Under the pieces are notes generated by a model. That model was not told where the DNA came from. It saw only the letters and a program-made list of their open reading frames with translations, and did not search any database. From Spirosoma sordidisoli (GTDB lineage: Bacteria; Bacteroidota; Bacteroidia; Cytophagales; Spirosomataceae), in NCBI RefSeq assembly GCF_004138325.1, contig NZ_SBLB01000004.1, forward strand, positions 124,001-188,000: a stretch of 64,000 nt of DNA. Reading direction: 5' to 3'. Positions 50,478-58,963 of this stretch are shown here, piece by piece. The position numbers and the translations under genes are program-made. Position 1 is the first letter of the stretch. Each line of letters starts with the position of its first letter.

Positions 50478-51149
50478 ATGAAAGCTATTTATATGGGCCT
50501 GCTGGCGGCTCTGACCCTGCTGGCCGGCTGCGCGAAAGACAACTTCGAACCGCCTACCTCCACCATTACGGGCCGGGTCATCTACGACAACCAGCCGGTT
50601 GGGGTTCGTACCAACGGGGTTCAGCTGGAGCTGTGGCAACCAGGATTTCAGCTGTTTACCAAAATTCCGGTATACATCGCGCAGGATGGCACCTTCTCGG
50701 CCACGGTCTTCGATGGGGACTACAAACTGGTTCGGCTGCGGGGCAACGGGCCGTGGGTCGATAATACCGATACGATTCCGGTACAGGTGCGCGGGGCGGC
50801 TCAGATCGACGTGCCGGTACAGCCGTTCTTCGTGATCCGCAACCCGACCATGCAGAAAAGCGGGACCAGCCTGACGGCCACCGCCACCGTAGCGCAGGTG
50901 GTAACCGGTCGCGCCATTGAGCGGGCTACCCTCTATGTCAGCACCACCCAGTACGTAGACATCAATAACAACGCCGGGTCGGTTAGTCTGACCGGGGCGG
51001 CCCTGGCCGACCTGACCAAGCCGCTGTCGTTCTCGATGGCGCCACCCGCATCGGTCGTGGCCAAGGGATACTGCTACGCGCGGCTGGGCGTCAAAACCGT
51101 TGGCGTGGCCGAGATGATCTATACGCCGGTACAGAAAATTACGCTGTAA
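50478..51149 (+). CDS. DUF3823-type surface lipoprotein of the polysaccharide locus
   Basis: A 223-residue lipoprotein; lipobox Cys18 (LLAGCAKDNF). It has a carboxypeptidase-like beta domain (about 29-115: STITGRVIYDNQPVGVRTNG, FSATVFDGDYKLVRLRGNGP) followed by a second beta domain (about 120-220: GRAIERATLYVSTTQYVDIN). DUF3823 proteins usually follow a SusC-SusD pair and are thought to bind glycan at the surface. It is separated by 5 bases from SusD and ends before a strong hairpin, so it closes this transcript. Confidence 0.88.
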   Translation: MKAIYMGLLAALTLLAGCAKDNFEPPTSTITGRVIYDNQPVGVRTNGVQLELWQPGFQLFTKIPVYIAQDGTFSATVFDGDYKLVRLRGNGPWVDNTDTIPVQVRGAAQIDVPVQPFFVIRNPTMQKSGTSLTATATVAQVVTGRAIERATLYVSTTQYVDINNNAGSVSLTGAALADLTKPLSFSMAPPASVVAKGYCYARLGVKTVGVAEMIYTPVQKITL

Positions 51150-51165
51150 ATCAACCCCAACACCG

Positions 51166-51203
51166 AACCGGCTGAAAGTGATCCCGTTTACTTTCAGCCG
51201 GTT
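51166..51203 (+). terminator. Intrinsic terminator between the DUF3823 and GH43 genes
   Basis: A perfect 13-bp stem (AACCGGCTGAAAG / CTTTCAGCCGGTT) with a 12-base loop is followed by a T-rich tail. It lies 16 bases after the DUF3823 stop and 33 bases before the GH43 start, so it probably reduces or blocks read-through into GH43. Confidence 0.75.
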
Positions 51204-51236
51204 TTCTGTTTTGTTTATGTCTAACCCCGTCCTGCT

Positions 51237-52211
51237 ATGACCAGATTCTACACGCTCCTGCTCGTACTGCTGACCCTGCTCGGACGCTTCGCTGCGCAGG
51301 CTCAGGAAGCGCCCCTCACCACCCACGACCCGAGTACGATCCTGAAAGCAGCCGGTCGCTACTGGTATTTCTCGACCGGAAACGGCATTCAGGTCGTCAG
51401 CTCGGCCGACCTGCGGAGCTGGAAATCCGAAAAACCGGTCTTCGAAAAAAACACCTGGCCTGGCTGGGTCGATAGTACCGTGCGGGGGTTTAAAGGTCAT
51501 TTCTGGGCGCCCGACGCCATCCGCATGAACGGAAACTATTACCTCTATTACTCCTGCTCCACGTTTGGCTCGCCGGTGTCGGCCATCGGGGTTACCACCT
51601 CGCCGGTGCTCGATCCGCAGTCGCCATCGTACCGCTGGACCGATCAGGGCATGGTCGTATCCTCCAAAGTCAGAACCGACATCAACGCCATCGACCCCAG
51701 CCTCATGCGCGATACGGACGGTCGGGTGTATATGGTCTACGGCTCCTTTCACGGGGGCATCGGCGCGGCCGAAATCGATACGACCACCGGTAAACTCAAA
51801 GCCGGCACCCCGGTGAAAACGGTGGCGGGTGGGCGTCAGTCCGACTGGGAAGCGGCTGCGCTGATCAAAGAAGGCAACTTCTACTACCTGTTTGCCAACA
51901 ACGGCCTGTGCTGCAAGGGTATCAACAGTACCTACTATCTGGTGGTCGGGCGGTCGTCGAGTCCGCTCGGGCCGTTTGTCGACCAGTCGGGCCGCGACCT
52001 GACGGCCGGGGGTGGTACGCTCGTGCTGCGCACCGAAGGCAACTACCTGGGGCCGGGCCACGTGGGGCTGCTTCGCGACGGAGGGCGTAACCTGGTATCG
52101 ATCCATGTCTACGATCCGAACGATCGGGGCAAATCCAAACTGGCGTTCTGTCAGCTCAGCTTTCAGAACGGCTGGCCTATACTGACGCCCGAACGATTTG
52201 GTACGGACTAA
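51237..52211 (+). CDS. Glycoside hydrolase family 43 enzyme, endo-arabinanase-like
   Basis: A 324-residue secreted five-bladed beta-propeller enzyme predicted to cut alpha-1,5-L-arabinan. The signal peptide is about 1-22 (FYTLLLVLLTLLGRFAAQAQ). The catalytic residues fit GH43: general base Asp31 (THDPSTI), pKa modulator Asp153 (INAIDPSLMRD) and general acid Glu205 (SDWEAAALI). FWAPDAIRMNGNYYLYYSCS is the typical second-blade motif, and the segment GPGHVGLL fits the metal-site region of arabinanases. The signal sequence and the preceding SusC/SusD genes put it in a polysaccharide-utilisation locus. Activity on arabinan versus xylan side chains cannot be settled from sequence. Confidence 0.93.
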   Translation: MTRFYTLLLVLLTLLGRFAAQAQEAPLTTHDPSTILKAAGRYWYFSTGNGIQVVSSADLRSWKSEKPVFEKNTWPGWVDSTVRGFKGHFWAPDAIRMNGNYYLYYSCSTFGSPVSAIGVTTSPVLDPQSPSYRWTDQGMVVSSKVRTDINAIDPSLMRDTDGRVYMVYGSFHGGIGAAEIDTTTGKLKAGTPVKTVAGGRQSDWEAAALIKEGNFYYLFANNGLCCKGINSTYYLVVGRSSSPLGPFVDQSGRDLTAGGGTLVLRTEGNYLGPGHVGLLRDGGRNLVSIHVYDPNDRGKSKLAFCQLSFQNGWPILTPERFGTD

Positions 52212-52254
52212 CCCGCCGGTTTAACCGCAGCCGGTCCGGATCGGTTATAACCCT

Positions 52255-52539
52255 ATGCAGCCACCAACCGACCGACACTGGCAAACGATCTCCATACCAG
52301 CTTCTGATTTCAGCGAGCGGCTCAGGCAGCTGAGCCTCAGCCAGTCGCCGGCGGGTTCGGTCTACTCCCGGCTGGCGCTGATTCATCGGGTGGCCAGCGC
52401 CTACGCCACCGAAGCCGCCAACCAGGCCGGCGTTTTTCCGACCGATCTGCAGATCGAAGAACTAACCGACCCGCCCCTGTACGAGCTGCCCCCCGACCCC
52501 GACCCGGTGATCATCCAGTTCAGTTACCAGGCAGCCTGA
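52255..52539 (+). CDS. Small cytoplasmic protein of unknown function
   Basis: A 94-residue protein with no signal peptide. Codon choice is strongly like the neighbouring genes (C- or G-ending codons), which supports it as real. It shows a helical middle (FSERLRQLSLSQSPAGSVYS, HRVASAYATEAANQAG) and an acidic proline-rich end (DPPLYELPPDPDPVI). It starts 43 bases after the GH43 stop and converges with the outer-membrane protein gene, separated by only 2 bases. I do not recognise the family. Confidence 0.6.
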   Translation: MQPPTDRHWQTISIPASDFSERLRQLSLSQSPAGSVYSRLALIHRVASAYATEAANQAGVFPTDLQIEELTDPPLYELPPDPDPVIIQFSYQAA

Positions 52540-52541
52540 CT

Positions 52542-54989
52542 TTACCGGCTTCCGGCGTCGTCGTTCTGTACTTTGCGGCTCTGTTTGCCACCCGAACTCA
52601 TCTGCCCGAAGCGCCACTCGAACGCCAGCCGGGCCGAGCGCGACACGAAGAAGAACCGCGTATCCGACTCGAACGTGGGGGCCGACTGGCGCAGGCGCTG
52701 CGACACGCCCCGGTTGAAGGGATTGTTGACACCCAGCGTCAGACTCGCCTTTTTGTTCATCATCTCCCGTTTCAGCGCGAAGCCGTACCAGTAAAAACTC
52801 GACCCTTTCCCCTGTAAATTGACCCAGCCCGAGTTGAAATTCCCGTTGGCCTGGAAGGTGTAGTTGTGCGGCATCTTGTACGTGCTGCTGATGTTGGCGT
52901 TGCCCACCAGGCCGCTGTTGCGCTGGTTCAGCATGGGGCTGTTCAGGTCGACGTACCGAACGTCCAGACCACCGTTCAGAGTCCAGGTTTTGGTAGCCTG
53001 CCCCGACAGGTTCATGTTCATGCCGTAGGCGATGCGCCGGGCAATGTTCTGCGGTTTGCTGAGGGCAATCCCCGCTTCGTCGACCGTCCGCACGTATTCG
53101 ATGGCGTTGTTGGTCATGCGCCAGTAAAAGGCCGTGTTGACCGACAGGTTCGATTTGGTGGTGACGCTATGCCCCAGTTCGACGGCGTGGTTCAGTTCGG
53201 GGTCCAGATAGGGGTTGCCCGTTTGCAGGTTGCGCGGATCGCTGGCGTTGACCCACGGGTTGAGGAACCAGAGCTGCGGCCGCTGAATCCGCTGGGTGTA
53301 GCTCGTTTTCAGGGTGTGGGTTTTTAGCCCTTTCGAGATCGTTACGCTCGGTATCAGGTTGGTATACTGGTTGGTCAGCGTGGTCTGGGTCGTCAGAAAA
53401 TTACCGTCGATAAAGGTCCGTTCGAGCCGGGCGCCCAGGTTGAGGGTCCATTTCTGTTTGGTTTCGACCCGAAGCGCGGTATAGCCCGAAACGATCCGCT
53501 GGTTGTAATCGAAGTCGTTCGACTGGCTGGGGTCCGGCACCAGCGGCAGCTGCCCATCCAGCGACTCCTCGACCCGGTATTCGCTGCCGATATCGCGCCG
53601 GATCGCCTTCAGGCCCGTTTCGAGTTTGAGCTGGGTGGTGTCGCTGCCGGTGCGGATCAGGAAGGGGTAGGTATAATCGGCCTGAAACGTATACTCTTTG
53701 TTGCGGCTGTAGTTGGTGCTGTGTTGCCGGAAACTGAGCTGTTCATTCTCCCCCAGCGTATAGCGGTCGGTGTCGTAGAAATAGTTGTCCGGCATGCGGC
53801 TGTACTGGGTCAGCAGGGTAAACTCGGCGGGCGTAGCTACTCCGGCCCGTTTCTGGAAGGTCTTGGTGTAGCCCAGGTCGAACTGGCTGTTGCCGTAGGG
53901 GTTGCTGAACCGGATGTCGTTGCGGAAGTTTTGCAGGATGGCCCCCGACGGGTCGGTCAGCCGGTTGATCTGGGTGCTGTTGTTGGGATAATAGCCCCCC
54001 CAGGCGTTGGCCGAAAAGTTGATGCGGCTGGTTGAGTCCGGGTCGTAGTCGAGGCTCAGCTCGCCGTAGCCGCCGGTACCGGTATTGTCGGCGGTGCTGC
54101 GCTGGAAGAGGTAGTTCAGCGGCTGCCCGGCCAGCAGGGTCGTACGGGTGGTCTGCACCTCCCGTATGTTGCGAAACTGGTAGCCGTTGGCCGACAGCGA
54201 AAAGCCGATCTTTTTAGTTTTCAGGGCCAGCTTGGTATTCGTACTGCGGTTTAGGTTCCCCAGCGAGGCCATGATCGAGCCGTTGAACCCCTGCAGCGCC
54301 TTTTTGGTGATGATGTTGATAATACCCGCGGCCCCTTCGGCATCGTATTTAGCGCCGGGGCTGGTAATGACCTCCACCGACTTGATATTGTCGGCGGGCA
54401 TCTGTTTGAGCGCGTCGGCCAGGTTGCGGGCCATCATGGCCGAGGGTTTGCCGTTGATCAACACCCTGATGTTGCTGTTGCCCCGCATCTGAATGTTACC
54501 GTCCAGATCCAGACTCAGCGACGGCACCTTGCGCAGCACATCGGCCGCCGAACCGCCTGCGTTCGAAATATCTTTTTCGGCATTATAAACCAGCCGGTCC
54601 CCTTTTTCTTCGATCAGCGCTTTCTGAGCGGCTACCGTCACCTCGCCCAGCGTACGGCTCTCCGACCGCAGCCGAAGCCCGCTCAGCCGAACCGACGGCT
54701 GGTCGGCCCGCAGCACGAGCGACTGGCTCCGGGCCTGGTACCCCACCGATGAAAGCGTAAGCGTATAGCTGCCCAGCGGCAGGTTGGGCAGCGCAAACAC
54801 CCCGGCACTATCGGTCGTCACGCCCGCAATCAGGGTGGCGGCATCCCGCACAGCCACCGTCGCAAACGGCACGGGCAGAGCCGTTGTTGAGTCGATGAGC
54901 GACCCGGTTACGCTGGCGGTCGGGCTGGATTGGGCCAAAGCATTCCCAACCCATAGCGCCAGGGCGGCTACGGTACATAAACGTTTCAT
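52542..54989 (-). CDS. TonB-dependent outer-membrane receptor with carboxypeptidase-like N-terminal domain
   Basis: An 815-residue outer-membrane beta-barrel. The signal peptide ends near residue 19 (LALWVGNALAQ). Residues 25-105 are a carboxypeptidase-like regulatory domain (LPVPFATVAVRDAATLIAGV, YTLTLSSVGYQAR). The plug runs from about 115 to 230 (GEVTVAAQKALIEEKGDRLV, QMRGNSNIRVLINGKPSAMM, YDAEGAAGIINIITKKALQG). A barrel of the OMP_b-brl_3 type follows, and the final about 15 residues (SSGGKQSRKVQNDDAGSR) are a hydrophilic extension past the last strand, where an aromatic residue is usual. It lacks a SusD partner, unlike the SusC proteins. The ligand is unknown; peptide or siderophore transport and self-assembly have been proposed for relatives. 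Confidence 0.92.
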   Translation of the reverse strand: MKRLCTVAALALWVGNALAQSSPTASVTGSLIDSTTALPVPFATVAVRDAATLIAGVTTDSAGVFALPNLPLGSYTLTLSSVGYQARSQSLVLRADQPSVRLSGLRLRSESRTLGEVTVAAQKALIEEKGDRLVYNAEKDISNAGGSAADVLRKVPSLSLDLDGNIQMRGNSNIRVLINGKPSAMMARNLADALKQMPADNIKSVEVITSPGAKYDAEGAAGIINIITKKALQGFNGSIMASLGNLNRSTNTKLALKTKKIGFSLSANGYQFRNIREVQTTRTTLLAGQPLNYLFQRSTADNTGTGGYGELSLDYDPDSTSRINFSANAWGGYYPNNSTQINRLTDPSGAILQNFRNDIRFSNPYGNSQFDLGYTKTFQKRAGVATPAEFTLLTQYSRMPDNYFYDTDRYTLGENEQLSFRQHSTNYSRNKEYTFQADYTYPFLIRTGSDTTQLKLETGLKAIRRDIGSEYRVEESLDGQLPLVPDPSQSNDFDYNQRIVSGYTALRVETKQKWTLNLGARLERTFIDGNFLTTQTTLTNQYTNLIPSVTISKGLKTHTLKTSYTQRIQRPQLWFLNPWVNASDPRNLQTGNPYLDPELNHAVELGHSVTTKSNLSVNTAFYWRMTNNAIEYVRTVDEAGIALSKPQNIARRIAYGMNMNLSGQATKTWTLNGGLDVRYVDLNSPMLNQRNSGLVGNANISSTYKMPHNYTFQANGNFNSGWVNLQGKGSSFYWYGFALKREMMNKKASLTLGVNNPFNRGVSQRLRQSAPTFESDTRFFFVSRSARLAFEWRFGQMSSGGKQSRKVQNDDAGSR

Positions 54990-55029
54990 AAGAGGTTGGC
55001 TTAAACTGGGGTGAGACGGGGCCTATCAG

Positions 55030-55058
55030 GCCTGAAAGGCCTGCAGGACCTTTCAGGC
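55030..55058 (-). terminator. Hairpin terminator of the second ECF/DUF4097 operon
   Basis: GCCTGAAAGG and CCTTTCAGGC are perfect 10-base arms around CCTGCAGGA. It lies between the last DUF4097 stop and the start of the outer-membrane receptor, about 80 bases after the stop. Confidence 0.55.
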
Positions 55059-55140
55059 TGTCATGAACCTGTGTTTATCGGTTTTTACCAAAGAGACGAT
55101 AAACAACTTAGTGTTGCATCGGCGGCTGGGAACCGGCCAA

Positions 55141-55842
55141 TTATTTTTCTTTCCGCAGGTAAATGTTGTTGCTGATCGACTCCAGCCGCACCTGCGGGCC
55201 ACCGCTGAGGAGTGTACCTTCCAGCGTGTAGCCTACTAACGGATTTTTGGGGCGCTTTCCTTTGAAATCGATCGTCAGGTCAGAATACACTTCGCCCGTA
55301 ATGGTTTTCATGGCTACGTTGGCCCCTTTCGAGCCCGGCCAGCTCATATCGACGAACCCACTGATCGACTTCGCCGACACGGCACTCGTAGCGCCCTTGA
55401 TGTGGATATTCCCCGAAATAGTTTCGACGCGCAGGGGGGCTTTTCTGGGCAGAAAGACCGTGTAGTTGATCGTGCTGCATATCGAATGGGAGGTGCCGTC
55501 TTTGTCGGTCCGCCAGGTGGATTGGCGGTTGCCGGGGCAATCCTCGGACCGGCCCTGTTTGATCCGTTCATAGTCAAAATCGGTCGTGAGGCTGACCGCG
55601 TCCGCCGTCGATTCGGTACTGACCTCCAGCGCATCGTTGAGTTTGCCGTTGTTGATCGTAACCGCAATCCGCATCGACACCTCGGACTTATCCCAGTACT
55701 GTACGTCGATGCTGTCGCCAAACTTCAGATTAAGGTGCACGGCCTGACCGGCCGAGAGCGGCAACGTTTTGGTAATGATTTTCTGGGAGAAAACGGGTTT
55801 GGCCAGAAACAGAACCAGGAGCAGAAGCAAGTGATTTTTCAT
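55141..55842 (-). CDS. Secreted DUF4097 protein, last gene of the second ECF operon
   Basis: A 233-residue exported protein with signal peptide MKNHLLLLLVLFLAKPVFSQ. The mature part is a beta ladder (KFGDSIDVQYWDKSEVSMRI, VETISGNIHIKGATSAVSAK, SISGFVDMSWPGSKGANVAM) ending SNNIYLRKEK. Two cysteines (SEDCPGN, HSICSTI) lie in the middle and may pair. It begins 39 bases after the preceding DUF4097 gene. Domain order and tail match the last gene of the first ECF operon, but the N-terminal half is diverged. Confidence 0.85.
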   Translation of the reverse strand: MKNHLLLLLVLFLAKPVFSQKIITKTLPLSAGQAVHLNLKFGDSIDVQYWDKSEVSMRIAVTINNGKLNDALEVSTESTADAVSLTTDFDYERIKQGRSEDCPGNRQSTWRTDKDGTSHSICSTINYTVFLPRKAPLRVETISGNIHIKGATSAVSAKSISGFVDMSWPGSKGANVAMKTITGEVYSDLTIDFKGKRPKNPLVGYTLEGTLLSGGPQVRLESISNNIYLRKEK

Positions 55843-55881
55843 AATTGCAGGAGAAAGAGGAAAAGAGAGTGGGACAAACGC

Positions 55882-56661
55882 TTATTTCTGCTTGCGGATG
55901 AAGATGTCGCTGGAGATGGTTTTGAGCCGTAGCTCCACCCCGCCCCCGTTTGCAGTGCCGTTGATGACGTGGCCGCCCCCCATGCGGCTCAGGCCGTCTT
56001 TTTTGGCCATACCCAGGTCGAAGTCGGTATACATTTCGCCGTTGATGGAGTTCAGTTTGAAGCTGGCTTTGGTGCTGGCCGGCAGGGTGACGTCGATGTC
56101 TCCGCTAATGGTCGAAATGGCGGTAGGCTTGCTCTGATTCAGCGTCGAATACACCACTTTGACTTCGCCGTTGGTCGAGTTGGCCACGACGGGACCCGTC
56201 ACATTGACCAGGCTGATGTTGCCGTTCAGCGTTTTGACTTCTAGGTCGCCATCCATATTCTGAATGTGTACATTGCCGTTGCTACCCCAGTTGACCTGTT
56301 CGTACAGGATAGCGGCTTTGTTAGGTACGCGGATCGTATACGCCATGTGCCGGCGCGACGCTTTCTCGACTCTGACGGTATTGCCTTCTGTCGTTACGGC
56401 CAGTCCGATGCCGGTATTGTCGACGGCCGAGTTGTACAGCGGCCGCAGCCCTTTTGCCTGCTCCGGGGGCGCTTCCATCTTACTCTGGGTCTGGATCACC
56501 AGTTCGTTGCCGTTGTAACCCTCAATTTTCAGATTGCTGGCGTCCAGCATGAGCATCACTTTCTGATCGCCATTGTTAGCCAGTTTCGTCTTGTACTCCT
56601 GCGCATACAGCACAGTCCATTGCCATAGGCATCCGATGCCTAGTAACAGCATTTTTTTCAT
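55882..56661 (-). CDS. Secreted DUF4097 protein of the second ECF operon
   Basis: A 259-residue exported protein with signal peptide MKKMLLLGIGCLWQWTVLYAQ. The mature part is a DUF4097 ladder: LMLDASNLKIEGYNGNELVI, NGNVHIQNMDGDLEVKTLNG, NISLVNVTGPVVANSTNGEV, then INGEMYTDFDLGM and the end SSDIFIRKQK. The order of motifs (GNI..LTNV..GPV.., then the MYTDFD strand) is the same as in the first-operon proteins (EFYTDFPDAE, EVFSDFDIDV). It lies 184 bases after the HEAT-type gene, separated by the palindromic repeats at 56.7 kb. Confidence 0.87.
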   Translation of the reverse strand: MKKMLLLGIGCLWQWTVLYAQEYKTKLANNGDQKVMLMLDASNLKIEGYNGNELVIQTQSKMEAPPEQAKGLRPLYNSAVDNTGIGLAVTTEGNTVRVEKASRRHMAYTIRVPNKAAILYEQVNWGSNGNVHIQNMDGDLEVKTLNGNISLVNVTGPVVANSTNGEVKVVYSTLNQSKPTAISTISGDIDVTLPASTKASFKLNSINGEMYTDFDLGMAKKDGLSRMGGGHVINGTANGGGVELRLKTISSDIFIRKQK

Positions 56662-56729
56662 AAGAATATGTGGTTGACTAGTTAATACAAATGATGTTCA
56701 GTGGTCCCGCCACGCCATGCCCCCCCACC

Positions 56730-56805
56730 GTGGTCCGTGTCCCCACGGACCACTCTCGCGACAGCAAGACCATCCGGTCAGGTGGTCCGTGGGGACACGG
56801 ACCAC
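56730..56805. repeat. Inverted pair of GTGGTCCGTG palindromic repeats
   Basis: Two copies of a 24-base element (GTGGTCCGTG, 4-base loop, CACGGACCAC) at 56730-56753 and 56782-56805 are exact reverse complements of each other in the loop orientation. A partial third copy (GGACACGGACCACG) is at 56818-56831. Related degraded copies follow FtsX genes near 38.5 and 41.1 kb. The placement between the HEAT gene and the DUF4097 genes may shape mRNA processing. Confidence 0.7.
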
Positions 56806-56845
56806 GGTGACGCACGACGGACACGGACCACGATGATGGCGCCGA

Positions 56846-57646
56846 TCACGATGTCGAGCGAGCAACCTGGCTCAGGGCACCGGCGCCCTCTTCGGCTTTG
56901 AGCCGGACAATGTCGAGCACCTGCTGGTTACGGGCGAGTCGCTGCATGTCGGCGGCTGCCCGTTTCTCCTTGATCGCCACCAGCGCGTCGATCAGGGTAA
57001 GCTGCACATTCGGGTCTTTCTGTATCCGCAGCGACTGAATGAGCGCTTCGCGAACGCCTTCTTCCTGCTCAAAGCGCACAAGAGCCTGGCAGGCCGCCAG
57101 CCTGACGTTGACATTCGCGTCGAAGTTGAGCGTGTTGATAAGCAACTGCGTAATCTCGCGGTCGGCCCGGTCCAGCTCGGCGCTCTGGTTGATGGCGTGA
57201 ATCCGATCGCTGGCCGACGTTTGCGCCACTGCATCGAACGCCAGCGTTTTCCGGATCGACTCGCCAGCCGGATGCCCGGTCGTTGCCAGCTCGACCGACT
57301 CGGCGGCATCAGGCGACTGGCGCGAGTAGAACTGCCCGCCCGCAAACCCGATCAGCAGCAGCGCCACCCCGGCGGCCAGCCGCATACCCCAGGTAGTCAG
57401 TTGCCGAACCCGGCCCATGGCCCGTACGGGTTGCGGGACCAGTTTCTGATCCAGCCGGGTGGTGAAGTCGGGCGACAGCTGCCCGGCCCTGGCGCTGGTC
57501 ACGTACTGAAACAGCGACGCATGGGGCAGCAGGTGGTCTGGTATCGATTCGGTATGCTGAAAATAGGCGCGCAGTTGATTTTCTTCATCCAGCGTGGTTT
57601 CGCCTTCATAATAACGGGCCAGCAACTGGTCAATAGTCGGCTTCAT
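56846..57646 (-). CDS. Transmembrane HEAT-repeat protein, probable anti-sigma factor without zinc finger
   Basis: A 266-residue inner-membrane protein. Residues 1-55 form an anti-sigma-like helical head (IDQLLARYYEGETTLDEENQ) with no cysteine, so the zinc site of its paralogue is lost. One membrane helix is at about 88-107 (RLAAGVALLLIGFAGGQFY). Residues 160-255 are HEAT-like repeats (DANVNVRLAACQALVRFEQE, REALIQSLRIQKDPNVQLTL, DALVAIKEKRAAADMQR) clearly homologous to those of the first-operon anti-sigma factor. It overlaps the sigma gene by 17 bases, the same overlap as in the first operon, which supports the anti-sigma role. Confidence 0.85.
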   Translation of the reverse strand: MKPTIDQLLARYYEGETTLDEENQLRAYFQHTESIPDHLLPHASLFQYVTSARAGQLSPDFTTRLDQKLVPQPVRAMGRVRQLTTWGMRLAAGVALLLIGFAGGQFYSRQSPDAAESVELATTGHPAGESIRKTLAFDAVAQTSASDRIHAINQSAELDRADREITQLLINTLNFDANVNVRLAACQALVRFEQEEGVREALIQSLRIQKDPNVQLTLIDALVAIKEKRAAADMQRLARNQQVLDIVRLKAEEGAGALSQVARSTS

Positions 57647-58148
57647 AGTCGTTCAGTTTAAGGTAACCGTCCCGCAGTCGTTGCCGGGCCCGCGAGAGCG
57701 CAACCCGGATCGCGTTGATCGACAACCCGGTTACCTGCTCAATTTCCTCGAAGGAGTACTCTTCTACATCCCGCAGATGGAGTACCAGCTTCTGCACATT
57801 GGGTAGCTGATCGATCAGCTGCCGCATCCGGTCGGCACTGTCGGCCAGCTCCAGTTGCCGATAAGGCGAGAGCTGGCTGGCGGCCACGCTGCCCAGGTCC
57901 GCCTTGTCGACGTTTTTTTGCCGGGCGTGTGACTTGAGCCGGTCCAGACACAGATTCTTCGTCATTTGTACCGCCAGGGCTTCTACGCTCTGGTACGTAT
58001 TCAGCTGCTGCCGGTTCGACCACAGCCGCATCAGCACATCCTGCAACGCATCCTCGGCATCTTCGCGGTTGCGCAAAAACATCGTAGCCAGCCGGAAGAG
58101 TCGATTCTGAATGGGCAGAATCTGTTGTTTGAACGCCTGTAGATCCAT
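57630..58148 (-). CDS. ECF-type RNA polymerase sigma factor
   Basis: A 172-residue sigma-70 family regulator. Region 2 is at about 12-80 (RLFRLATMFLRNREDAEDAL, QDVLMRLWSNRQQLNTYQSV, TKNLCLDRLKSHARQ) and region 4 at about 105-160 (LIDQLPNVQKLVLHLRDVEE, FEEIEQVTGLSINAIRVALS). It starts with ATG. It is the first gene of the second sigma / HEAT / DUF4097 / DUF4097 operon and is of a different subtype from the sigma factor at 32.4 kb. Confidence 0.93.
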   Translation of the reverse strand: MDLQAFKQQILPIQNRLFRLATMFLRNREDAEDALQDVLMRLWSNRQQLNTYQSVEALAVQMTKNLCLDRLKSHARQKNVDKADLGSVAASQLSPYRQLELADSADRMRQLIDQLPNVQKLVLHLRDVEEYSFEEIEQVTGLSINAIRVALSRARQRLRDGYLKLNDYEADY

Positions 58149-58375
58149 GTCATGAGCAAAGACGACCGAGCCGGCAAAACATTACAGCGCCGACCACTTC
58201 TTTTTCAAGCCCGGTCAGGCAGGCCGCTTTTTCGGCCTGATCGGCGGGTAGTTCTGCAAACGGCATACGATTTGCGGGTAATCATGAGTCAGCTGCCCGG
58301 TTACTTCCACAAAACAACCAGTCAGATGGCAATCACAATAAAGTAAATCAGGAAACCCACTGTAAAACGCAAATC

Positions 58376-58891
58376 ATGAAATCGACCCTATCTATTGCCC
58401 TATTGTGTTTAGTTATGGCCTGTTCAGGTAAAAAGTCTGGCACCGGGGAGTCTGAGCAGGCTTCGGAAAAGCCCGATTCACCGGTAATGGTCGGGAACGA
58501 CGTCGACCCCAGCGGCTGCAAAGGATCGGCTGGCTATACCTGGTCGGCCGTAAAGAAAAAGTGTATCCGCTTTTTTGAAGAAGGCACCCCGTTTGAGAAA
58601 TACGAATCGACGGCCCCCGAAAATCCGGTCACTACCGCCTATGTCGTTCTGTCTGACGACCATTCCAAAGCGGAAGTCTTTTTCGGCGAAACGGATAAAC
58701 CCGCTGTTTTGGAAAAGAAAGAGGTAGTTGAAGGCGAAACGATGCCTATACTCTTCGAGAACGAAGACGAACAGCTCAAAATCAGGTTTTACAAGGATAC
58801 GTATCAGATTCTGTTTCAGGATTCCATACGATTCACACAGGACTACTCGTTCAAAAACGGTCTGGCGGAGAAGCTGGAAAAAACAAAATAA
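58376..58891 (+). CDS. Small lipoprotein of unknown function
   Basis: A 171-residue exported lipoprotein; lipobox Cys16 (LCLVMACSGKK). After a short Ser/Glu/Lys linker, a cysteine-containing motif GCKGSAGYTWSAVKKKCIRF (residues about 48-67) suggests a small disulfide-bonded loop; it is followed by a beta-rich part (YVVLSDDHSKAEVFFGE, PILFENEDEQLKIRFYKDTY). The C(K)GSAGYTWS-x4-KKCI pattern recalls small Bacteroidota lipoproteins, but I cannot name the family. It is transcribed away from the ECF operon and is followed by a strong hairpin. Confidence 0.8.
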   Translation: MKSTLSIALLCLVMACSGKKSGTGESEQASEKPDSPVMVGNDVDPSGCKGSAGYTWSAVKKKCIRFFEEGTPFEKYESTAPENPVTTAYVVLSDDHSKAEVFFGETDKPAVLEKKEVVEGETMPILFENEDEQLKIRFYKDTYQILFQDSIRFTQDYSFKNGLAEKLEKTK

Positions 58892-58911
58892 GTACATCAA
58901 TAGCGTCTATT

Positions 58912-58963
58912 GCCAGAAGGCCTGCAGGTGCCCGGTTTACGGGCGTCCTGCAGGCCTTCTGGC
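58912..58963 (+). terminator. Long hairpin terminator after the small lipoprotein gene
   Basis: GCCAGAAGGCCTGCAGG pairs perfectly with CCTGCAGGCCTTCTGGC, and an inner GCCCG/CGGGC stem closes the loop. It lies 20 bases past the stop. The AGGCCTGCAGG core also occurs in the hairpin at 55030. Confidence 0.7.
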
